The notes below the pieces were generated by a model, which saw only the letters and a list, made by a program, of their open reading frames with translations, was not told the DNA's origin and did not search any database. A DNA stretch of 41,078 nt, taken from positions 1-41,078 of the IMG/VR virus record IMGVR_UViG_3300014497_000005; one strand, written 5' to 3'. The position numbers and the translations under genes were made by a program. Source of the stretch: a virus. Below are positions 21,851 to 29,174 of this stretch, in pieces; position 1 is the stretch's first letter; each line of letters starts with the position of its first letter.

Positions 21851-23625
21851 CCCCCTCCTTCGCCTCGGTCTTGTTTTTTGATGTCTCGTCTGTCTTGACT
21901 TGTGACCGCTGACGTTGCTTGGGGGGCTTCTTCAGAGGATGTTCCATCTCCTCCAGGCGTAGTAAGCGGCGCAGATAGGCTTGGATCTGTTTCAGTTTCC
22001 TGGTCAATCTTGATTCGTTCGTTTTCATATTCATAATCGGTGAACCCCAGTTCTTTCGCTGCAACCGTTGCAGCCCGTTCACGGGATATCCAGCCCGAGA
22101 GCTGGGCAAGATTAAGATCTTTGAGTTTCTGTGATCGATCTTGGGTAATAATTTCTGGGAAAGTGACTTCAATCTCGGCATCAAGATCGAGCTTCTTGAA
22201 AAGCCTTTTAGCCATTCGCTTCATGACCTGTTCTAAGATGAACTGGAAATGCTCAAACATCTTAGCAACAGGTTCAGTCGCAACGATTGCTGACCCGCGG
22301 GTTTGACCTCCCGATAAATGAGTTCCGAAATAGGACACCGGAACCCCGGAGCCTGCAGCGATCATGGACATGCACCACTCAAACGAAGGGGACCCACGCC
22401 CAGCGGGGGCTTGATTAGCTAGGTACTCTCTTTTAATTTTATCGGTATGAACGAATTCGGATCCAGCCGGCGGGATGGTTCCCGCGCTCATTTGATCGCT
22501 GATGTATTGATCAATATCCCTTTGGGCTCCTTCGATTGTAGTGTCGATACTCCAAGCGGCGTTCTTTTGATCCGAAATAATAGAATAGTTAACCGAGTCC
22601 CTTAGGCGTTTGAGATAACCTAAGATCGGATAAAGAATAGTGCGCCCTCGTTTCTCATTTGAGACGCAATTGACTTTGAAGTGTAACATTTCAGACGCTA
22701 GGATCTGATTCACAATGAACTTTGAGGTCGGAACAGGATCTCCCCCGTCGGTTCCTGAATAGATTTGAAACTGGGTTGGATAAATCTGCTGGTAATACAA
22801 CACCCGGGTAATGTCTTCCGGGTAGGTTACAATTTCCCAAACAGTTGATGGATCAACCAAGCGAAACCTAGGCAATATGCCTGCCGGTGCCTTTTGGGTA
22901 CTGGTAACGTCGTACTGGATCTTGGTTTGGTTGTTGGGAAGCTCCCAAAGCATGATCTCGCCATAGGTGCAAAGTTCAATGATGGCGAAGTTCATCAAGG
23001 AATAAAGATCGTTTACCTCTTCAAATGCCCTCCATACCGAAAGGGCCTCGTCCTTATCCTTGCCTGCCGTGTCTGCTCTCCAACCGCGACCTAATGTGAA
23101 ATCTCGAATAACGTTGATGATTCTTTTTGCTAGTGGGTCATGGTGAAAGGCATGAAACCCCAGCGCGTGCATACGCAGATAGTCATAATAGGGTAGATTC
23201 TTATTAAAAGGGCCACCGAGCAGAGGGACGTAATCATCACCGATCAAACCCGAGTTAACTGAAAAATCATCGTCAGTTGCGAATGAATCTGAGAATGATT
23301 CTCGAATCGCCTGAATGTGATTCGTCTTTTTGGGTCCCTTCAGTGCTTCGACAATGGCCGTTTTATTCAAAAATCGACGCTTTATCCCCTTGTCAAAGAG
23401 GTGAAGAAATCCACCTTCGATTGAAACCTTATCGTTCTTTTCCGCAAAGTGAATCAGCTCGGCTAAGGTATGTGCCTCGTCCAGACAGGTTGCAGATTTA
23501 AATTTGAGAGGTTCAGTTTCATGATTGTTGTCTTTAAACGTCCATGAATTAAGAACCGTCTTTGCGTAGGCCTGTTTGTGTTCTTCCCTAGCTTGTTCGT
23601 TGTCGATTGCGAAAAGATCTTTCAT
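21847..23625 (-). CDS. Portal protein
   Basis: A 592-residue protein. The core carries sequence features of phage portals of the Mu gp29/SPP1 kind: ALGFHAFHHDPLAKRIINVIRDFTLGRGW, a wing region around FRLVDPSTVWEIVTYPEDITRVLYYQQIYPTQ, the stem/crown region with SEMLHFKVNCVSNEKRGRTILYPILGYLKRLRD and SGVPVSYFGTHLSGGQTRGSAI, and a polar, Thr/Glu/Pro-rich C-terminal tail. It forms the dodecameric DNA channel at one capsid vertex. It is followed by coupled overlapping head genes and preceded by the MuF gene with no gap. Confidence 0.88.
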   Translation of the reverse strand: MKDLFAIDNEQAREEHKQAYAKTVLNSWTFKDNNHETEPLKFKSATCLDEAHTLAELIHFAEKNDKVSIEGGFLHLFDKGIKRRFLNKTAIVEALKGPKKTNHIQAIRESFSDSFATDDDFSVNSGLIGDDYVPLLGGPFNKNLPYYDYLRMHALGFHAFHHDPLAKRIINVIRDFTLGRGWRADTAGKDKDEALSVWRAFEEVNDLYSLMNFAIIELCTYGEIMLWELPNNQTKIQYDVTSTQKAPAGILPRFRLVDPSTVWEIVTYPEDITRVLYYQQIYPTQFQIYSGTDGGDPVPTSKFIVNQILASEMLHFKVNCVSNEKRGRTILYPILGYLKRLRDSVNYSIISDQKNAAWSIDTTIEGAQRDIDQYISDQMSAGTIPPAGSEFVHTDKIKREYLANQAPAGRGSPSFEWCMSMIAAGSGVPVSYFGTHLSGGQTRGSAIVATEPVAKMFEHFQFILEQVMKRMAKRLFKKLDLDAEIEVTFPEIITQDRSQKLKDLNLAQLSGWISRERAATVAAKELGFTDYEYENERIKIDQETETDPSLSAPLTTPGGDGTSSEEAPQATSAVTSQDRRDIKKQDRGEGGG

Positions 23626-24735
23626 TTATGCAGCTAGCCTTTCATTCATCCAATCTTCAAAGCTCCCCTGGTACACGGGAACCGCGTCGGGCATATCCAT
23701 CGTCATCGGAGCTGGAATACATCTACAGTTAATGTGAGCGGGCGGAACAATTGCTTCACAGGCGTCCGAATCGAGGTCTCCATTCTCTAATGCTGACTCA
23801 ATTTCTGAACTACTCAAGCCGTTGCGAGGAGCACAGCAATCGTCGCAAGTGTTCTTGTCTAAGATCGCAATCCAGGCAAAGTCCTCAATTCCATTCGTGT
23901 TGGCAGCATCGACTTGCCCATCCCTTACCCGATAGACAAAATCCTGGGTGATCTCTTGTTCGATCTCCCAGTCATAGAAGCGCACGTTGTCTTCGATTTG
24001 ATAATCCTGCATGGTGCGCCCAAAGGTTGGAAAGGGGATCTCATCGGCCAGATAATCATGAACGACTTGATTCCAAGCTTCCTCATCGAGGTAGCCCGTG
24101 GTCCCAAAGTTTCCGATCGTGAATCTGGATTTTTCATCTGCTTCGGCGTGCTTTAAAACTTTCTTCGGTCTTATGGCTTTCGATGCTTTAGGAAAGATCT
24201 TATCGATTCGATCTAGCATCTCAGGAAGTGCTTCTTCCTGAACCATTGATAGGTGAAAGCCATCGAGTAACCTTCCTTTAAGCCTGGCCAATTGCCATTC
24301 TATGCGCGAGTGCATCTGACCGCCCCTCGGCGAAGGGTGCGATAGAATTTTATCCACCTTTGTTCCCGTCAAAACATGTTTTTGGGATTTCCCCAAGGCC
24401 CGACCCATCGCCTCACTCTCAGCTAAATTAGCCAGGGTGAAGGTCGTTTTTCTGATGTTAAGAACAAGGCTATAGAGTTCCGAAGCAGAGCTATGAAGCA
24501 AAGCATCTAAACGGGTTTCAAAAATATGGAGTCTGTTTGCATTTAACCCTTGGGGAATGATCACGAGATCTGAAGCAATCCTCTTTACATCTTGCTTGAT
24601 CATCTGAAGGCACTTCCCAGAAGCGATCAAATACTTTTGAAGGATCCCCTCCAACGCAAGATCACGATCTCGCGTAAAGATGCGGTATCTGGGCGAGTCC
24701 ATGAATGAAACGGGCTTCTGTTTCATGAACCTCAT
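23626..24735 (-). CDS. MuF-like minor head protein
   Basis: A 369-residue, mainly helical protein with the C-terminal signature of Mu gpF/SPP1 gp7 proteins: IAILDKNTCDDCCAPRNG near residue 290 and PPAHINCRCIPAPMT near 340, i.e. two pairs of cysteines ending in a CRC motif, which resemble a zinc-binding fold. These proteins sit inside or near the portal and can be ejected with DNA. ATG 24735 or ATG 24726 (with GAGG closer by) can start it. It lies just upstream of the portal in transcription order. Confidence 0.85.
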   Translation of the reverse strand: MRFMKQKPVSFMDSPRYRIFTRDRDLALEGILQKYLIASGKCLQMIKQDVKRIASDLVIIPQGLNANRLHIFETRLDALLHSSASELYSLVLNIRKTTFTLANLAESEAMGRALGKSQKHVLTGTKVDKILSHPSPRGGQMHSRIEWQLARLKGRLLDGFHLSMVQEEALPEMLDRIDKIFPKASKAIRPKKVLKHAEADEKSRFTIGNFGTTGYLDEEAWNQVVHDYLADEIPFPTFGRTMQDYQIEDNVRFYDWEIEQEITQDFVYRVRDGQVDAANTNGIEDFAWIAILDKNTCDDCCAPRNGLSSSEIESALENGDLDSDACEAIVPPAHINCRCIPAPMTMDMPDAVPVYQGSFEDWMNERLAA

Positions 24736-24751
24736 TCAACATGAAGAATTT

Positions 24752-24799
24752 TGTTAACAAAAGGTTAACATTGACTATAGAAGCCTAATTTTCAATGAT
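24752..24799 (+). promoter_or_regulatory. TGTTAAC palindrome plus promoter for the 24806 gene
   Basis: TGTTAAC-AAAAG-GTTAACA (24752-24770) is a perfect 19-bp dyad. It directly abuts TTGACT (24771-24776), which is 17 bp from AATGAT (24794-24799). Transcription would start about at 24806, the A of the ATG, implying a leaderless message. A near-copy of this dyad occurs at 34705-34724. Confidence 0.6.
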
Positions 24800-24805
24800 T
24801 CCCCA

Positions 24806-25060
24806 ATGAGTCCACAAGATGACAGAAGAGTCTACGAAATCGCAATTGAAATGCCGGTGGATATTCCAAGAAGAAGCTTACTAGATCAAAGAAGGTATCC
24901 ACTTTTTGCGTTGCGTGTTCCTGTCGAAACTCACGAGAAACGGTTGAGGCTTGAATCGCTCGGCGTGGATATACCGAATCTCGTTAAACCGTTACTTGAT
25001 CAAATTTTCGATGAAGCATTAAAACAACTTGAAGAAGGAACAGAATCAAAGGTAAGTTAG
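24806..25060 (+). CDS. Small plus-strand gene inside the minus-strand late region
   Basis: An 84-residue protein (MSPQDDRRVYEIAIEMP...) with a beta-rich, basic first half and an acidic C-terminal helix (LVKPLLDQIFDEALKQLEEG). It has no Shine-Dalgarno; the promoter just upstream would give a leaderless mRNA. It is framed by an operator-like dyad and its own intrinsic terminator (25090-25122), so it is a complete, independently regulated transcription unit within the head region. This is the layout of a prophage-expressed moron. No family recognised; the short strand-rich part could be a RHH-like or nuclease-fold fragment, but that is speculative. Confidence 0.6.
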   Translation: MSPQDDRRVYEIAIEMPVDIPRRSLLDQRRYPLFALRVPVETHEKRLRLESLGVDIPNLVKPLLDQIFDEALKQLEEGTESKVS

Positions 25061-25089
25061 CAAGTAACTTTCCATGTTGAATGACGGTT

Positions 25090-25122
25090 AAAGGTGATTC
25101 CCGACCATGAATCACCTTTTTT
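25090..25122 (+). terminator. Intrinsic terminator, probably bidirectional
   Basis: AAAGGTGATTC (25090-25100) pairs perfectly with GAATCACCTTT (25109-25119); TTTTTT follows on the plus strand. It ends the 24806 gene. On the minus strand the T-run is shorter (TTT), so minus-strand transcription from the 25127 gene may be partly stopped too. Confidence 0.88.
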
Positions 25123-25126
25123 CATT

Positions 25127-25591
25127 TCAGTCCATCCCTAAGATTGTCGTAACGATATTCGTAGCACTTCCCAACGTCACAGCCGTGCAACGAGTGCGGT
25201 AATAGAGCACAGGAGAATTCGATGTTGTCGATTTCAACACCCCATCCCCGTCTGTATTGGAGTGAGTCAAAAGGGTTGTAAAGTTTACATTGTTCAGCGA
25301 ACCCTCAAGCACAACCGTCCATGAGGTAGCTGCAGCACCTGTTCCCTTAACCACCATCGAAAAACTCTTCACAGGGGCACTGGAGGCGTTTACGGTTGTT
25401 CCTGTGGCTGTTCCGGTATACGTATCAGATCTACTCTGACTGGCTCCTTGTGTCGGTAGCGGGTTTGCTGGTGAAAGATCAGTTGCACTTCCGTTAGCAC
25501 CGTACATCAATTTCACCTTAGGAATCAGAACCCCATTGATTTCATCGGATGCAACGGGGGCCCCGTATGCGTGAGACATTTGATTTGCCAT
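25127..25591 (-). CDS. Probable virion-associated beta-sandwich protein
   Basis: A 154-residue protein. MSHAYGAPVASDEINGVLIPKVKLMYGANGSATDLSPANPLPT is an extended N-terminal part. The C-terminal 100 residues form a beta-rich domain (SFSMVVKGTGAAATSWTVVLEGSLNNVNFTTLLT...YYRTRCTAVTL) resembling small carbohydrate-binding-like modules found in phage structural proteins. AGAGGAAAT is located about 11 bases upstream of the ATG. It lies between head and accessory genes, so a head fibre or decoration role is possible. Confidence 0.58.
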   Translation of the reverse strand: MANQMSHAYGAPVASDEINGVLIPKVKLMYGANGSATDLSPANPLPTQGASQSRSDTYTGTATGTTVNASSAPVKSFSMVVKGTGAAATSWTVVLEGSLNNVNFTTLLTHSNTDGDGVLKSTTSNSPVLYYRTRCTAVTLGSATNIVTTILGMD

Positions 25592-25613
25592 GTTTAATAT
25601 TTCCTCTTCGCTT

Positions 25614-25736
25614 TTATAAGTGTCTTATTGTCCACTGAAACACCCGCAGTGCAATTGCTATTTCGATCCCTGCAAGTACGGGGAAGGCCGCCAAAAGGAG
25701 AAGTGAACTTAAGAATCCCTCTAAGAAAGCTTTCAT
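25614..25736 (-). CDS. 40-residue single-TM protein coupled to the TIM-barrel gene
   Basis: ATG at 25736-25734 overlaps the TGA of the preceding gene (ATGA), and GAGGG lies nine bases upstream inside that gene. The product begins MKAFLEGFLSSLLLLAAFPV, continues LAGIEIAIALRVF and ends QWTIRHL: one or two short hydrophobic segments with a basic C-terminus. Overlap plus ribosome site make it a credible gene in spite of its size. A small holin or antiholin is one possibility; no other holin is obvious near the endolysin. Confidence 0.6.
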   Translation of the reverse strand: MKAFLEGFLSSLLLLAAFPVLAGIEIAIALRVFQWTIRHL

Positions 25737-26503
25737 TTGATTGCCCTCAAGAATCCATACTCGTAATATTGGTAACCGGAAAATCCAGGTAACGCAGCTT
25801 CACATTGAGTAAACGTGTGGGTTTTCAAGTAGTCGCCCATGAATATTTCATCCCCGGCTGAGAAGCCTACCCCTTCCGCGCTGAAGATGGGTCGGATATC
25901 AACATTGGGGTTTCCGGCTCGAAGAGCTGTGACTCGCGAAAGAATGTAACCTGAAGCAAGACTTGGATCTTTCACATAGGCATGAACCAGAATTCGATCC
26001 GCATGGTTTGCTAAAATCGAAGCCGCAGCATTGATTGCCATGCCTGGAATCAGATTCAACCAACCAATATAACAGGACGCAACAAGCTTAGACACTCTGA
26101 TAGCGTCCAAGAGTGCTAGTGCGCTATTGAATACGGCGGTGTTTCCATTGCCCGCGTTCCAAAATTCTAGCTCCGTGACCACACCGTCGAAATGATTCTG
26201 ATGGCTAGCGTTATAACGCTTAATGAGATCTACATCATTTAGCGTCGATGCAATCGCGTTAACTTCCACGACTCCGTTTGCTTTTAGTTGCTTAATCAGG
26301 TTCGAAAGCCTGCTTGATAAACTTTGAGAGGGTAGGATTTTTCCAAGATCATAAATTGAAACAGAATTGAAACCATACTGAAATACGTAACCAATGAACT
26401 GGGCTTCTTTGGTAGCGTTTCCCAAAATCCCCTTTGCAATGTTAGGAAGTGTAAAACTTCCAATCTTATCGGTTAAGATACTAACGTAGAGTCCACGGAT
26501 CAT
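25733..26503 (-). CDS. Predicted TIM-barrel protein (glycoside-hydrolase-like)
   Basis: A 256-residue protein without signal peptide, with AAGAGGATG nine bases before ATG. Eight strand-like segments occur in order: RGLYVS, FNSVSIYD, VVEVNAIAS, FDGVVTELEF, VASCYIGWL, RILVHAYV, VDIRPIFSAE, GYQYYEYGF, each followed by a helix. That is the (beta/alpha)8 barrel periodicity. Acidic residues at the ends of strands 4 (TELE) and 7 (SAE) are where clan GH-A enzymes place their acid/base and nucleophile. A polysaccharide-degrading or carbohydrate-binding role is inferred, not proven. The gene is followed by the 40-residue TM gene. Confidence 0.5.
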   Translation of the reverse strand: MIRGLYVSILTDKIGSFTLPNIAKGILGNATKEAQFIGYVFQYGFNSVSIYDLGKILPSQSLSSRLSNLIKQLKANGVVEVNAIASTLNDVDLIKRYNASHQNHFDGVVTELEFWNAGNGNTAVFNSALALLDAIRVSKLVASCYIGWLNLIPGMAINAAASILANHADRILVHAYVKDPSLASGYILSRVTALRAGNPNVDIRPIFSAEGVGFSAGDEIFMGDYLKTHTFTQCEAALPGFSGYQYYEYGFLRAIK

Positions 26504-26554
26504 AGGTGTTCATCCTCTTAACCTATTATCCCTCAACAGCTGCAGATGACCAAT

Positions 26555-27115
26555 TCAGGGTTCTCGTTTTTCCTTAGCCAGCTTGTCGTCGGCTTCTAGG
26601 GCTTCCATGGCGAGTTCTACAGCTCTAGCCCCAATAAATTGGGCGCCAGCGCTTTTACTTACATAATATTTTGATATCCGAGTTAGCGTTTCCCTCAGCT
26701 TCTCAATGCGTTCGAGGAGTTTATGAATTTCTAACCCAACTTTTGCACATCCTTCTGCCATTCCGTCGCGTTCTTTTCGAACTACTTCAAACAACATTGT
26801 TTTATGATTGTTTGCTTCTTTTAACTTTTCATTCTCAGCCTTGAGCTGTCCTATTTCTAAATGTACATCTCCCAGTTGTACCCGGGCTTGATCGCGTTCT
26901 TTTTTAAACTCTTCGCACGCCTCATGGAGAAGCTGGTAAGCGCTGTTTTTGTCATTCATTGCGCTTTTTAATAGGTCGCGTTCACCTTTAAGAGCTTCGA
27001 TTTCTTGAAATAAATAAGTGCACGACGCTTCAAATAACTTCTGGTCCTTGAGCTTGTCATTCTCGGCTGCTAAGTGTCGAATTTGCGCTTCCTGTTTAGG
27101 TGTTAGTCTTTTCAT
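26555..27115 (-). CDS. Coiled-coil protein of a repeated small-gene family
   Basis: A 186-residue protein, almost all charged helix: MKRLTPKQEAQIRHLAAENDKLKD, then FQEIEALKGERDLLKSAMNDKN, heptads through residue 150, and a helical C-terminus AVELAMEALEADDKLAKEK. The N-terminus (LTPxxE-x-IRHLA) and the EIEAL motif are shared with the genes at 27136 and 27848, and more weakly with 28117. No catalytic motif. It is the longest member of the paralogous array and is last in the run. Function unknown. Confidence 0.6.
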   Translation of the reverse strand: MKRLTPKQEAQIRHLAAENDKLKDQKLFEASCTYLFQEIEALKGERDLLKSAMNDKNSAYQLLHEACEEFKKERDQARVQLGDVHLEIGQLKAENEKLKEANNHKTMLFEVVRKERDGMAEGCAKVGLEIHKLLERIEKLRETLTRISKYYVSKSAGAQFIGARAVELAMEALEADDKLAKEKREP

Positions 27116-27135
27116 CAGCGATCCTGGTCATATTA

Positions 27136-27408
27136 TTAAAATTGATCATTTCTTAGGTCATCACTCCTAATTGTGAATTGGGCTATTTTATTCATAAGTA
27201 CTTTATTCTCAGATTTGAGTTGGTCGCGTTCTTTCAACAAGTCGACAGTATCGCGCAGTGAATTTCCGTAATCATCTCTAAGCGCGTCGATTTCTGCAAG
27301 CAGTTCATCAATTTCACCAATAGCGCCACCACAGTGAGAACATCCAAATGATCGTTTTTGTGCCAAATGCCTAATATACATTTCTCGCTCAGGTGTTAGT
27401 CTGGTCAT
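27136..27408 (-). CDS. Small coiled-coil family member with CxxC
   Basis: A 90-residue protein: MTRLTPEREMYIRHLAQ, then FGCSHCGGAIGEIDELLAEIDALRDDYG and a leucine/lysine-rich helix. It shares the LTPERE start and the (L)xEIDAL motif with neighbouring genes. The added CSHC pair could contribute to metal binding if dimeric. ATG overlaps the TGA of the 27405 gene. Function unknown. Confidence 0.6.
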   Translation of the reverse strand: MTRLTPEREMYIRHLAQKRSFGCSHCGGAIGEIDELLAEIDALRDDYGNSLRDTVDLLKERDQLKSENKVLMNKIAQFTIRSDDLRNDQF

Positions 27409-27851
27409 TTAAAAATATGCGCCCGTACAGCGCAATCCTTGGCTTCGAGAAGTTTTCTTAGTGCCGTAGTTCTTTCAGGATTTTTCGGTAACATTTTGCA
27501 AAGCTCGTGGGCCAGGTCGTGAAATGGCTTGCTGAAGTCTTGCAGGTGTAAGGGCAGGTGATTGTATTCGAAAAACTGTAGTAGGTATTCTTTTTCTTCC
27601 ATAGGCTGATCAATCTCTTTCTTGGTACAAAAAAAATATTGCATCAATAAATCATTTGGACATCCGAATGCTCTTAATTCATCAAAAGTATAGTGGTCTC
27701 TAGTTTCGTTGTGTTTCTCCGGTCGAATCATGTCTTTAATCGCATCCCAATTTGCCTTAATCGCCTCTTTGTGACAGACCCCCAACGCAGTTGGATTGCG
27801 GCAATAGGAGCAATCACATTTCGTTTCAATTGGATCTCCGCTGTTGGTCAT
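27405..27851 (-). CDS. Protein with Cys cluster and conserved C-terminal helical domain (Acb2/Tad1-like?)
   Basis: A 148-residue protein. The N-terminus carries CDCSYCRNPTALGVC, possibly zinc-binding. The C-terminal 55 residues (FFEYNHLPLHLQDFSKPFHDLAHELCKMLPKNPERTTALRKLLEAKDCAVRA) strongly recall a domain found in many unrelated phages. Its pattern, an aromatic-Y/H-P start, helix, LP-x-x-x-E, then an A/L-rich helix ending in A-x-R-A, resembles the helical hairpin of the Acb2/Tad1 cyclic-nucleotide sponges used against CBASS and Thoeris. I cannot confirm this without a profile search. ATG and TGA overlap its neighbours at both ends. Confidence 0.6.
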   Translation of the reverse strand: MTNSGDPIETKCDCSYCRNPTALGVCHKEAIKANWDAIKDMIRPEKHNETRDHYTFDELRAFGCPNDLLMQYFFCTKKEIDQPMEEKEYLLQFFEYNHLPLHLQDFSKPFHDLAHELCKMLPKNPERTTALRKLLEAKDCAVRAHIFK

Positions 27852-28120
27852 TTGTCGTTATTTCTCATTTTTTGCGACACGTTTCCTTCATCTGTCGTTT
27901 GCGACAACCTTTCCACCTGTTCCCTGAGAATCTTAATCACGCGCTTTTGACTCTCATAGTTATGCATATAGTATTTAAGCTCTACTCGAAGGGCGTCGAT
28001 TTCTGAAAGAAGTAACTCACAGTCAGAAGCCATTGCAGACGGGAACTTGGCATACGGGTCACTAATTATTCGAAGGTATTTCCGAATCTCCGCTTCCCGT
28101 TCTGGAGTTAACCTCGTCAC
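27848..28120 (-). CDS. Small coiled-coil family member
   Basis: A 90-residue protein starting at GTG 28120: MTRLTPEREAEIRKYLR, then MASDCELLLSEIDALRVELKYYMHNYESQKRVIKILREQVERLSQ. The N-terminal block and EIDAL motif are shared with the 27136 gene. The GTG start overlaps the TGA of the upstream gene (GTGA), and GGAGGAAAA before it is formed by codons PPEEK of that gene. Function unknown. Confidence 0.6.
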   Translation of the reverse strand: MTRLTPEREAEIRKYLRIISDPYAKFPSAMASDCELLLSEIDALRVELKYYMHNYESQKRVIKILREQVERLSQTTDEGNVSQKMRNNDK

Positions 28121-28383
28121 TTTTCCTCCGGTGGAAGTTGGAGCCTTCTAAAAAGATAATTAGCAAAATTTCTAATATTTCCAGCGACAAAAGTTTTGTG
28201 GATATCCTGAGGGTCTTCAAACGGAAGAGTTCGGATAAACCATTCAACTGAATCTTGACTTAAGTCCGATTCAATTCTTCCCACTTGACCTTCAAGACGC
28301 TCAATTTCAAGAATTAAAGCATTGACTCCATCTTTAATATTTTCTGCCCATACTTTATCTAATTTAGTGGTCATTTTTTTCAC
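28117..28383 (-). CDS. Small helical protein of the array
   Basis: An 88-residue protein from GTG 28383 (or ATG 28374): MTTKLDKVWAENIKDGVNALILEIERLEGQVGRIESDLSQDSVEWF... The ILEIERLEGQV segment is related to the EIDAL motif of the neighbours. The C-terminal part IHKTFVAGNIRNFANYLFRRLQLPPEEK is more hydrophobic. The terminal PPEEK codons supply the ribosome site for the next gene. Upstream it overlaps the 55-residue TM gene by 20 bases. Function unknown. Confidence 0.55.
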   Translation of the reverse strand: MKKMTTKLDKVWAENIKDGVNALILEIERLEGQVGRIESDLSQDSVEWFIRTLPFEDPQDIHKTFVAGNIRNFANYLFRRLQLPPEEK

Positions 28384-28531
28384 TTCCCCTCACAATATCT
28401 TCGAGTCGGTTTATTTTTTTAAATAGGATTTTGGTTGATTCATTATGCAGCTTGTGCAGTTTATTGGAGTAGAACATCCAACACGCAATAAGAACATCAA
28501 TTGTGATCAAACCCCAAACGACGATGGTCAC
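28364..28531 (-). CDS. 55-residue single-TM protein with helical tail
   Basis: GTG at 28531 overlaps the TGA of the 28528 gene, and GGAGGAGAA lies directly upstream. The product starts MTIVVWGLITIDVLIACWMF (one membrane helix, residues 3-22), followed by a basic helical tail YSNKLHKLHNESTKIL, FKKINRLEDIVRGSEKNDH. It fills an otherwise empty gap in the array and has the same junction structure as its neighbours, so it is very likely a gene. Function unknown; a membrane-anchored regulator or lysis factor could look like this. Confidence 0.6.
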   Translation of the reverse strand: MTIVVWGLITIDVLIACWMFYSNKLHKLHNESTKILFKKINRLEDIVRGSEKNDH

Positions 28532-28872
28532 TTCTCCTCCGGAATAGCTTCGAGTTCGTCGGCTAAATCACCGTATTTGCGTTCCCAGGTGTCGCGTTCT
28601 GCACGTCTAAGTTGTTCACACGCCATCTTCAACCGCCTAGCCAGCTCCGGGACGTCCTCGCGGGCATGGGCGATGAATTCGGCGTCTTCTTCAGAACAAC
28701 CAAAATTCGTTCTCGTCGGTACTCTATATAAACGATTCTTTGTTATAACCGGATCATTCAAATGAGGGTGTGCAGCGACACCGTAAGTTGGGAGATCTGA
28801 AACTAAAAACCATGGCCCTTCCGTAGCCTTCTCCGCTCTCTCTAAACATTCATCTGCGTAGGTTTTTTTCAC
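28528..28872 (-). CDS. Conserved phage protein of the ADFIAHAREDVP type
   Basis: A 114-residue protein starting at GTG 28872, overlapping the previous stop. It begins CLERAEKATEGPWFLVSD and contains DAEFIAHAREDVPELARRLKMACEQLRRAE. This combination, a short helix with A-T-x-G-P-W and later a DAxFIAxARxDVPxLL motif, is found in accessory proteins of many phages but its role is unknown. The C-terminus continues as a charged helix ending AIPEEK, whose codons form the ribosome site of the next gene. Confidence 0.7.
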   Translation of the reverse strand: MKKTYADECLERAEKATEGPWFLVSDLPTYGVAAHPHLNDPVITKNRLYRVPTRTNFGCSEEDAEFIAHAREDVPELARRLKMACEQLRRAERDTWERKYGDLADELEAIPEEK

Positions 28873-29078
28873 TTCTCCTCCGGTATGGTTTTGCTAAGTA
28901 CAATTTCAAAATCACAGGTCGATAACTGAAATAAATGCCATGCTTCATTTAACTCATTTAAGGCACTTTTCCAGTCAACTTTTATATTTTTGCGACTGCT
29001 ATTTTTAACTGCCCAAGCCCAAAATGTCCAGATACCGAAAGTATCAAATGACCAATTTATAAATTTATTTAAATACAA
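28869..29078 (-). CDS. Small aromatic-rich hypothetical protein, start uncertain
   Basis: The frame extends to 29108, but the region before 29078 overlaps the upstream mini-gene and includes its ribosome site. TTG 29078 is the first plausible start after GGAGGAG; the spacing is long, so the start may be non-standard. From there the product is YLNKFINWSFDTFGIWTFWAWAVKN, a Trp/Phe-rich, possibly membrane-associated segment, then KNIKVDWKSALNELNEAWHLFQLSTCDFEIV and a TIPEEK ending. It shares the PEEK-encoded junction with its neighbours. Function unknown. Confidence 0.45.
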   Translation of the reverse strand: MYLNKFINWSFDTFGIWTFWAWAVKNSSRKNIKVDWKSALNELNEAWHLFQLSTCDFEIVLSKTIPEEK

Positions 29079-29088
29079 AATATATCTC

Positions 29089-29166
29089 TCACTTCTCCTC
29101 CAATCCAAGTTCGACCAGAATCATTTTTGTTATTTCAATGCTTTTTTTAGGAAGATCAGCGTTCAT
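29089..29166 (-). CDS. 25-residue mini-gene between terminase and array
   Basis: ATG 29166 lies eight bases after GGAGGTG, which is itself formed by the last codons of the large terminase gene. The product MNADLPKKSIEITKMILVEL ends GLEEK, the same EEK-coded ribosome site seen at the other junctions (GGAGGAGAAGTGA). Because the ribosome site is excellent at both ends it may be translated, but so short a peptide could equally be a coupling leader. Confidence 0.45.
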   Translation of the reverse strand: MNADLPKKSIEITKMILVELGLEEK

Positions 29167-29174
29167 TTCCCTCT

